Below, one piece after another: positions 7,699-13,403 of a stretch of DNA of 16,199 nucleotides (its first letter is position 1; each line of letters opens with the position of its first letter). The position numbers and the translations under genes were made by a program. The notes beneath the pieces are model-generated. The model searched no databases and had not been told where the DNA came from. It worked only from the letters and a program-made list of their open reading frames with translations. This DNA comes from Archangiaceae bacterium (GTDB lineage: Bacteria > Myxococcota > Myxococcia > Myxococcales > Myxococcaceae), in the NCBI GenBank assembly GCA_023248915.1, contig JAHFDQ010000061.1:1-16199 (forward strand). The letters are read 5' to 3'.

Positions 7699-8702
7699 CA
7701 GAGCCACCCTTCCTTGCGGTACCAGGCGACGGTGTTGAGCAGCCCTTCGGCCAGGGGGAAAGCGGCGGAGAAGTCGATCTCCTGCCGGGCCCGGTCGGAC
7801 GCGCAGGTCCAGGCCTCGCAGCGCATCTCGCGGGCCTTGTCCCGGCTGACGATGGGCGGCGCGCCGCGGAAGCGGGCGCCGATCTCGGACCCGATGCCGG
7901 CGGCGTAGCCGAAGATCTCGGGCAGCGGAATGACGCGCGGCCGGCCCTTGCCCATCGCCGCCGACAGGGCTTGGCAGAAGTCTTCCCAGCTGTACTGGTC
8001 GGGGTCGGCCACGAAGTACACGCCTTCGGACTCGCTGCCCGGCTGCAGCGTCTTGCCCTTCGTCGACGCGGCCAGCAACGCCTCGCAGAGGTCTTCGACG
8101 TGGATGAACGAGAAGTGCTTCGGCCCCAGGCCCGCCTTCAGGTAGACGCCGAAGCGGCCCATCGCCATCAGGGGCGGCAGGTTGACGCTGTCGCCGGGGC
8201 CGTAGACGAACGGCGGCCGGACGACCACCGACGGCACCCGGTCGGCGAACTGCCGCACCGCCAGCTCGGCCGAGAGCTTGCTGCGGCCGTACATCGAGAC
8301 CGGGGCGACGGCGTCCGTCTCTTTGCGGGGCTTGCCGACGGTGGCGGGGCCCGCGGCGGCCAATGACGAGCAGTAGACCAGCCGCGGCACCTTCGCCTGG
8401 CGAGCCATCGCCTGGCACAACAGCCGCGTCCCCTCGGCGTTGCCCCGGTGGTATTCCTCGGGAGTCCAGGCCTTGGTGACGCCGGCCACGTGCTGCACGC
8501 AGTCGACGCCGGCCAGCGCCTCGTCCAGCCCTTCGCCGGTGGCGAGGTCGCCGTAGGCCAGGCGCACGCCGCCGAGCTTCTCGAGCGCGGCGCGGTTCGA
8601 CGACCGGCGCACCAGCGCCGTCACCGTGTGGCCGCGCCCGCACAAGAGCCGCGCGAGGTTGCCGCCGACAAAACCGCTGCCACCCGTCACCAGGAAGTGC
8701 AT
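7698..8702 (-). CDS. cerR: NAD(P)-dependent epimerase/reductase, likely ceramide reductase
   Basis: 334 residues from ATG at 8702, 18 bases after the stop of the proximal acyltransferase. It is an extended short-chain dehydrogenase. The Rossmann glycine motif GGSGFVG is at 7-13, the catalytic Ser in CSSLAAAG at about 112-113, and YGRSK (Tyr138, Lys142) is the YxxxK pair; VVVRPPFVYGPGD follows. The family includes sugar epimerases and 3-beta-hydroxysteroid-type dehydrogenases. In Caulobacter an epimerase-like protein beside serine palmitoyltransferase reduces 3-ketoceramide to dihydroceramide (CerR). The same neighbourhood here supports that job, by inference. Without the context it could be read only as a generic NAD-dependent epimerase. 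Its stop overlaps the next start by one base. Confidence 0.8.
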   Translation of the reverse strand: MHFLVTGGSGFVGGNLARLLCGRGHTVTALVRRSSNRAALEKLGGVRLAYGDLATGEGLDEALAGVDCVQHVAGVTKAWTPEEYHRGNAEGTRLLCQAMARQAKVPRLVYCSSLAAAGPATVGKPRKETDAVAPVSMYGRSKLSAELAVRQFADRVPSVVVRPPFVYGPGDSVNLPPLMAMGRFGVYLKAGLGPKHFSFIHVEDLCEALLAASTKGKTLQPGSESEGVYFVADPDQYSWEDFCQALSAAMGKGRPRVIPLPEIFGYAAGIGSEIGARFRGAPPIVSRDKAREMRCEAWTCASDRARQEIDFSAAFPLAEGLLNTVAWYRKEGWL

Positions 8703-8720
8703 GGTCGCTCAACCCTGCGC

Positions 8721-9905
8721 CTAGACGGCGCGCTCGTAGATTCGGTACGTCTTGTACTTGCGCCCGCCCATCGACTCGATGGCGCGGTTCACCAGGTGGT
8801 TGTCCTCGAGCGTCCAGGAAATCTCGCCGCCGGTGTAGCCGAGCGACTTCGCCGCCTTCAGCGTGTCGAGGTAGAGGATGGCGTCGATGCCGCGCTTCCG
8901 GTACCCCTCTTTGATGCCGAGGGTGATCAGCCGCAGCCGGCGGATTTTCCGCGCCGCCAGCACCATGCGCAAGAGGCCCGTCGGCAGGCCGTAGTGGGTC
9001 AGCCGGCCGTTGGCCGCCTTGTAGGCGACGTTCGCGTCGGGAATCGTCATCGAGAACGCGACCGGTTCGCCTTTGACCTCGGCGAGCAGCAACAGCTCGG
9101 GCACGACGATCTGCTTCATCTCGCGCGCCATGTGATCGAATTCGTGCTCGGTCATCGGCACGAAGCCCCAGTTCTTTTCCCAGGCGGCGTTGTAAATGAC
9201 CTTGATGCGCCGAAGCTCGCCCTCGAAGTCCTTCATGTTCACCGGGCGAACCACCACGCCCTCGCGGGTGCGCATCTTCTCGGCGATGCGGGCCACCTTC
9301 TCGGGGGGAGGCACGGCCGACGACAGTTCCCACGCCCAGAGATCTTTCGCCTTCACCAGCCCGCAGGTCTCGTAGAGCGCGGGGTAGTAGCGCGGGTTGT
9401 ACGCCATCATCACCACCGGCGGCGCGCCGAACCCTTCGACCAGCACCGAGCACTCGTAGTTGGTCGAGAAGTTCATCGGCCCCATCATCGAACCGAAGCC
9501 CTGGGCCCTGCACCAGCCGGCGGCGGCGTCGAACAGCCCCTGCGCCACCCCGGCGTCGTCGATGCACTCGAACATGCCGAAGAAGCCGAGGCGCGTGCCG
9601 TGGAATTCGTTGTAGCGCGGATCGTTCACCGCCGCGATGCGCCCCACCACCTCGCCGCCCCGGCGGGCGAGGAACAGCTCGACCGAGCCGAACTCGAACC
9701 AGGGGTTCTTTCGCGGGTCGAGGAAGTCCTTGCGTTCCATCATCAGGGGCGGCACCCAGTTCGGGTCGCCCTGGTAGACCTTGAACTGGAACATCACGAA
9801 CGCGTGGCGGTCGGCCGCCGACTGCACCGGCGTCACCGCCACGTCGAGGGCGGACGGCGGGCGCGGCGTGTCGGCGACCTGCTGCTTCTTGGCGGCGAGA
9901 CCCAT
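8721..9905 (-). CDS. GNAT-fold acyltransferase, proximal paralogue (candidate bacterial ceramide synthase)
   Basis: 394 residues from ATG at 9905, with a good AAAGGA ribosome-binding site at about 9911-9916. Begins 36 bases after the serine palmitoyltransferase-like gene. The GNAT acyl-CoA loop is GYRKRGIDAILY at about 334-345, followed by GEISWTLEDNH and the ending RAIESMGGRKYKTYRIYERA. VYQGDPNWVPPL, VGRIAAVND, LGFFGMFE and VIYNAAWEKNWGFVP are shared, with few changes, with the distal paralogue. Length and domain layout are the same in both, so they arose by gene duplication. The expected role is transfer of an acyl group from acyl-CoA (or ACP) to the amino group of 3-ketodihydrosphingosine or a similar base. 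This is inferred from the bacterial ceramide pathway and the operon; N-acetyltransferase is the safe generic name. Confidence 0.85.
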   Translation of the reverse strand: MGLAAKKQQVADTPRPPSALDVAVTPVQSAADRHAFVMFQFKVYQGDPNWVPPLMMERKDFLDPRKNPWFEFGSVELFLARRGGEVVGRIAAVNDPRYNEFHGTRLGFFGMFECIDDAGVAQGLFDAAAGWCRAQGFGSMMGPMNFSTNYECSVLVEGFGAPPVVMMAYNPRYYPALYETCGLVKAKDLWAWELSSAVPPPEKVARIAEKMRTREGVVVRPVNMKDFEGELRRIKVIYNAAWEKNWGFVPMTEHEFDHMAREMKQIVVPELLLLAEVKGEPVAFSMTIPDANVAYKAANGRLTHYGLPTGLLRMVLAARKIRRLRLITLGIKEGYRKRGIDAILYLDTLKAAKSLGYTGGEISWTLEDNHLVNRAIESMGGRKYKTYRIYERAV

Positions 9906-9941
9906 GGCGGTCCTTTCGAGCGAGGGGCGAGTGGCCGGCTG

Positions 9942-11477
9942 CTAGGCCTCGGGCGCCTTGCCGTTCTTCATGAACAGGTTGGCGCCCTTCTCGAGGATGA
10001 GGCCCGGAATCTCGGACCGCTTGTCCCACAGGCGCATCGGCGCCGACGACAGGCGCTTCAGATCGTCCGGCTGCAGGTTGGCCGCGCGCCAGGTGACCGT
10101 CTCGACCGCGTCGAACAGCTTCGCGGCCACGTCCTTCGGGGTCAGCTTCGAGATCTGCTCGAGCGAGAAGCCGCGGTCGGCCAACAGCCCGGCCGACGCC
10201 GCCGCCCAACGGCGCGAGGCGGTGTTCGAGATGACATAGGTGCCTGGGCGGGCGATCTTCACCCGTTCCCAGGTGGTCGGCCGCGTGTCGGGGATGATGC
10301 TCATCTTCCGGCCGATCTTCTCGAAGGCGTCGAGCACGCGGTCGAGCTGGTCGTCGGTGTGGGTCGCCTGGTAGCTGGTGCGCAAGAGCGCGTGGCCCGG
10401 TTCGACCGCCGGCGGGATGACCGGGTTGGTGTAGATGCCAGACTCGAACAGCGCCTTCCAGAAGCGGAAGCACTTCACCTGGTCGCCGACCAGCACCGGC
10501 ACCACCGGGGTCACCGACACGCCGGTGTCGAAGCCCATCGCCCGGAAGGCGTTGTGCATCTTCTCGGCGATGTCGAGCAGGCGCGCGCGGCGCTGCGGTT
10601 CGCTCTCGATGATCTCGAGGGACTTCAGCACCGACGCCACCGCGGCCGGGGTCATCGAGGCCGAGAAGACCACCGAGCGCGCCCGGTGCTTGATGAAGTT
10701 GACGGCTTCGAACGGCCCGGCGATGACGCCGCCCAGCGAGGCGAAGCTCTTCGAGAAGGTGCCCATGGCCAAGTCGGTCTGCGCCTCGAGCCCGAAGTAC
10801 TCGGCCGTGCCGCGGCCGTGCGCGCCGAGCACGCCCATCGAATGGGCGTCGTCGGTCATCACCCGCGCCTTGTACTTCTGGGCGAGCTCGACGATCTTCG
10901 GCAGGTTGCAGAGGTCGCCTTCCATCGAGAACACGCCGTCGGTGACGATGATCTTCCCGGCGTCGGGGTCGGCCGCGGCGAGCAGCTTCTCGAGGTGCTC
11001 CATGTCCTGGTGGCGGTAGCGCTTCTCTTCGCCGAAGGACAGCCGCACGCCGTCGACGAGCGAGGCGTGGTTCTGGCGGTCGGAGAAGACGATGTCGTGC
11101 CGGCCGAGGATGGCCGACAGGGTCGCGGTGTTCGTCTGAAAGCCCGTCGAGACGACCAGCGCGGCTTCGCGATTGAGGAACTTGGCGAGCTTCGCCTCGA
11201 GCTCGTCGTGCATCGCCAGCGTGCCGTTCAAGAGGCGCGAGCCCGAGCAGGTCGTGCCGAAGCGCTTGATCGCCGCGATCGCCGCTTCCTTCACCCGAGG
11301 GTCACCCGCCAGGCCCAGGTAGTTGTTCGAGCCGACCATCACCACCCGGCGACCCTCGATCTCGACTTCGGTCGAAGCGTGCGACGCCTCGATGGGCCGG
11401 AAGTACGGGTAGAGGCCGGTGGCCTTCGCGATGCGGTAGTCTTTCCAGGCGCTGCACTTGTCGAAGACGTCGCTCAT
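9942..11477 (-). CDS. spt: Serine palmitoyltransferase-like alpha-oxoamine synthase with C-terminal extension
   Basis: 511 residues from ATG at 11477, with GAGGGG upstream. PLP-dependent alpha-oxoamine synthase. GSNNYLGL at 49-56, GTTCSGSRLLNGT at about 74-86, His137 in NHASLVDG, DDAHSMGVLG at 209-218, and the PLP Lys243 in GTFSKSFASLGG at 239-250. GSNNYLGL and the pathway neighbours favour serine palmitoyltransferase (serine + palmitoyl-CoA or -ACP to 3-ketodihydrosphingosine) over AONS (BioF) or KBL, although the fold cannot separate these fully. The catalytic core ends near residue 395, as in the usual 390-400 residue enzymes. Residues about 396-511 are an additional domain with no motif I recognise (it contains PGTYVISNTASRRWAAA and GFSLEQISKLTPKDV). 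First gene of the operon. The required ACP and acyl-CoA synthetase of Caulobacter are not in the window. Confidence 0.85.
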   Translation of the reverse strand: MSDVFDKCSAWKDYRIAKATGLYPYFRPIEASHASTEVEIEGRRVVMVGSNNYLGLAGDPRVKEAAIAAIKRFGTTCSGSRLLNGTLAMHDELEAKLAKFLNREAALVVSTGFQTNTATLSAILGRHDIVFSDRQNHASLVDGVRLSFGEEKRYRHQDMEHLEKLLAAADPDAGKIIVTDGVFSMEGDLCNLPKIVELAQKYKARVMTDDAHSMGVLGAHGRGTAEYFGLEAQTDLAMGTFSKSFASLGGVIAGPFEAVNFIKHRARSVVFSASMTPAAVASVLKSLEIIESEPQRRARLLDIAEKMHNAFRAMGFDTGVSVTPVVPVLVGDQVKCFRFWKALFESGIYTNPVIPPAVEPGHALLRTSYQATHTDDQLDRVLDAFEKIGRKMSIIPDTRPTTWERVKIARPGTYVISNTASRRWAAASAGLLADRGFSLEQISKLTPKDVAAKLFDAVETVTWRAANLQPDDLKRLSSAPMRLWDKRSEIPGLILEKGANLFMKNGKAPEA

Positions 11478-11506
11478 GGGGAGAGCCCCTCCGTGCGGGC
11501 GGGCGC

Positions 11507-11536
11507 CTTGTACGGGACCGGGCGATGCGAAGTCAA
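11507..11536 (-). promoter_or_regulatory. Candidate sigma-70-like promoter of the sphingolipid operon
   Basis: On the minus strand TTGACT (11531-11536, 5 of 6 match to the -35 consensus) and TACAAG (11507-11512, 4 of 6 match to the -10) are separated by 18 bases. Transcription would start near 11500, giving a leader of about 20 bases that contains the GAGGGG ribosome-binding site before the ATG at 11477. Found by eye, and such matches occur by chance. Confidence 0.45.
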
Positions 11537-11581
11537 GGCGCTCCGGCAGCTCTATTTCTCAGGGAAACACAAACTATTACG

Positions 11582-11605
11582 AGCCGTTACATTTACGAAA
11601 CGGCT
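11582..11605. promoter_or_regulatory. Inverted repeat AGCCGTT / AACGGCT
   Basis: A perfect 7-bp inverted repeat (11582-11588 and 11599-11605) separated by 10 A/T-rich bases (ACATTTACGA). It lies about 46 bases upstream of the candidate -35 element. An operator or a hairpin is possible; there is no T-tract, so it is not a standard terminator. Confidence 0.4.
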
Positions 11606-11616
11606 GAGCAGGTATC

Positions 11617-11644
11617 TGCGTATGTGGCGAGAGATTGCGCATGT
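11617..11644. repeat. Direct repeat TGCGTATGT / TGCGCATGT
   Basis: Two 9-base copies with one mismatch, at 11617-11625 and 11636-11644, 19 bases apart (nearly two helical turns). Same-face spacing would suit a regulator binding twice. No known binding site is recognised. Confidence 0.35.
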
Positions 11645-11735
11645 AGTGGCTCATGAATAACGTCGATTGAGCCAGAACAGACGGATGGAAGGCCGGACCC
11701 GATTCGCGCCAGATGCTGCTCATCCGAATGGAGAT

Positions 11736-12128
11736 TTACTCCCTCTCAATCCACACGGTTCCGCAGCGCTGGCAGCGCATCTTCGTCCCGCCCGGGAACT
11801 GCGACTCGGTGAAGAGAGGGGCCTGGCCGGTGCCCGCGTCGGGGCAGCGTGTGCAGCGGGCGCCCCGCGAGCGGACCGGGTACGCCTGTTGAAAGGGGGC
11901 GACCCCGAGCGTCTTCAGCCACTCGATCACGAACGGTTCGGTCCACTTCACGTCGAGCTCGTTCGAGGCCGTGGTGAGGCCGCGCTCGAGGGCCAGGTAA
12001 TAGACCCTCAGCCGCTGCACGTGCTGGCGCATGCCGCGCCGGCCGAACTCGCGGCCCAGGGCCTTGACGTGTTCGAGCAACTGGCGACGCGGGAGCACGC
12101 GCCACATCCTGCACGCCCGTTCAGCCAC
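11736..12128 (-). CDS. Small zinc-ribbon protein of unknown function
   Basis: 130 residues from GTG at 12128 to TAA at 11736-11738; an ATG at 12107 (residue 8) is an alternative start. The N-terminal two thirds are Arg-rich and helical (RRQLLEHVKALGREFGRRG; VYYLALERGL). The C-terminal part holds two CxxC pairs, Cys92/Cys95 (CTRC) and Cys119/Cys122 (CQRC), 24 residues apart, fitting a four-Cys zinc ribbon, the second in the context MRCQRCGTVW. The N-terminal basic part could contact nucleic acid, but this is speculation. Divergent from the aminotransferase across 44 bases. Nothing known is assigned. Reality of the gene is supported by the Cys pairs and the absence of a better frame. Confidence 0.65.
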   Translation of the reverse strand: MAERACRMWRVLPRRQLLEHVKALGREFGRRGMRQHVQRLRVYYLALERGLTTASNELDVKWTEPFVIEWLKTLGVAPFQQAYPVRSRGARCTRCPDAGTGQAPLFTESQFPGGTKMRCQRCGTVWIERE

Positions 12129-12154
12129 GACGCAAGCGAGAAACCGCCCCGCTC

Positions 12155-12164
12155 GGCTATACCG
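12155..12164 (+). promoter_or_regulatory. GGCTATACCG, candidate -10 region of the aminotransferase
   Basis: TATACC at 12158-12163 ends 9 bases before the ATG at 12173, and no ribosome-binding site is visible, so the mRNA may have a leader of only a few bases. The same decamer precedes the aldolase gene on the other strand (3635-3644). Confidence 0.35.
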
Positions 12165-12172
12165 TCACCCCT

Positions 12173-13366
12173 ATGAGCTGGCTCTCGCGCCGCGTGGCAG
12201 GTTTCCCGACGACGGTCTTCTCGGAGTTCTCGGCGCTGGCCACCCGTCACAAGGCGGTCAACCTCGGCCAGGGCTTCCCCGACTTCGACGGGCCGGACGA
12301 GATCAAGGAAGCCGCCTGCCGGGCCATTCGCGGCGGCGTCAACCAATACGCCGTCGGGGCCGGGGCCCAGGCGCTTCGCGGCGCCATCGCCCAGCACGCC
12401 CGCCGCTTCTACGGCCAGGAAGTCGACCCGGACACGATGGTGACCGTCACCAGCGGCGCGACCGAGGCGCTCTTCGACGCGGTGATGGGGCTGGTCGACC
12501 CGGGCGACGAGGTGATCGTCTTCGAGCCCTTCTACGACTCGTACGTGGCGAGCATCGAGATGGCCGGCGGCGTCGCCCGCTTCGTGCTCCTGCGCCCTCC
12601 CGATGCGACGCACCGCGCCTGGTGGTTCGACGCCGCCGAGCTCGAGGCGGCGTTCGGCGCGAAGACGAAGCTGGTCGTCGTCAACACCCCCCACAATCCG
12701 ACGGGGAAGGTGTACACGCGCGGCGAGCTCGAGCTCATCGGCCGGCTCTGCGAGCGCCACGGCACGGCGGTGCTGGCCGACGAGGTCTACGAGCACATCG
12801 TCTTTTCTCCCGCCCGCCACCTTCGGGTCGCCACCTTGCCCGGCATGGCCGAGCGCACGCTGACGGTCTCGAGCGCGGGGAAGAGCTTCTCGTTCACCGG
12901 CTGGAAGATCGGCTGGGCCATCGGCCTGCCGGCGCTGCGCCAGGCGGTGCAGCAGGCCCACCAGTTCGTCACCTTCGCCTCGGCGGCGCCGCTGCAGGCG
13001 GCCGTCTCGGAAGCGCTGGCGCTGCCCGACGCCTACTTCACGAAGCTGTCCGCCAGCTACCGCGCCAAGCGCGATCGCCTGGTCGCGGCGCTTTCGGCGG
13101 CGGGCCTTACCCCGATGGCTCCTGAGGGCTCGTACTTCGTCATGGCCGACACCTCGCGGTACGCCTTCGAGGACGACTTCGCCTGCTGCCGCTTCCTCAC
13201 CCGCGAGGCGGGGGTCGCGGCGATTCCTCCGTCCGCCTTCTACGGCGAGGCCCACCGGCGCGAGGCGCGGCACCTGGCGCGCTTCGCCTTCTGCAAGACG
13301 GACGCGCTGCTCGACGAGGCGGCAACCCGCTTGGCGCGCCTTCCCGAGCTGGCGTCCAGGCGCTGA
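12173..13366 (+). CDS. PLP-dependent class I aminotransferase (kynurenine/methionine type)
   Basis: 397 residues from ATG at 12173. Fold type I aminotransferase with LGQGFPDF at about 31-38, TSGATEAL (93-100), NTPHNPTGK at 171-179 (Asn175 binds PLP), ADEVYEH (202-208), the PLP Lys237 in SSAGKSFSFTGWKIGW, and Arg370 in ARFAF, which binds the substrate carboxylate. LGQGFPDF and SFTGWKIGW are characteristic of the kynurenine aminotransferase / glutamine transaminase K / methionine aminotransferase (YbdL) branch. Length is normal. It would transfer the amino group of methionine, glutamine or kynurenine to a 2-oxo acid in the cytoplasm; the exact substrate cannot be read from sequence. It is separated from the mutase by 37 bases on the same strand, and the two could be co-transcribed, although no pathway links them clearly. 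Confidence 0.85.
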   Translation: MSWLSRRVAGFPTTVFSEFSALATRHKAVNLGQGFPDFDGPDEIKEAACRAIRGGVNQYAVGAGAQALRGAIAQHARRFYGQEVDPDTMVTVTSGATEALFDAVMGLVDPGDEVIVFEPFYDSYVASIEMAGGVARFVLLRPPDATHRAWWFDAAELEAAFGAKTKLVVVNTPHNPTGKVYTRGELELIGRLCERHGTAVLADEVYEHIVFSPARHLRVATLPGMAERTLTVSSAGKSFSFTGWKIGWAIGLPALRQAVQQAHQFVTFASAAPLQAAVSEALALPDAYFTKLSASYRAKRDRLVAALSAAGLTPMAPEGSYFVMADTSRYAFEDDFACCRFLTREAGVAAIPPSAFYGEAHRREARHLARFAFCKTDALLDEAATRLARLPELASRR

Positions 13367-13403
13367 CGACTCGCCGTTGCGGCGGCGGGGAAGCCGGTGC
13401 ACC

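Larger units (their letters stand above)
11478..11735. other. Intergenic region upstream of the sphingolipid operon
   Basis: 258 bases without a supported gene. The central part, about 11548-11665, is clearly richer in A/T than its surroundings. It holds a 7-bp hairpin, a near-perfect 9-base direct repeat and, closer to the operon, a sigma-70-like promoter on the minus strand. It probably contains the control region of the operon. The edge near 11690-11735 shows nothing recognisable. Confidence 0.6.

Noticed and set aside
6508..10473. A 1321-codon minus-strand frame ending in the distal acyltransferase
   Set aside because: Only the part from 7698 has real protein character. The upstream part is an out-of-frame reading of the reductase, acyltransferase and synthase genes.
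11624..11638. Possible sigma-54 promoter (TGGC then TTGC)
   Set aside because: The spacing between the two elements is one base short of the strict requirement.
8448..11660. A 1070-codon open frame on the plus strand antisense to the ceramide operon
   Set aside because: It lies opposite two genes and part of a third with clear family motifs, has His/Arg/Val-rich low-information composition, and long open antisense frames are expected in GC-rich coding DNA.
11632..11660. Possible dif-like site (TTGCGCAT left half)
   Set aside because: The left half resembles a XerC/D arm, but the right half does not match the highly conserved TTATGTTAAAT arm.
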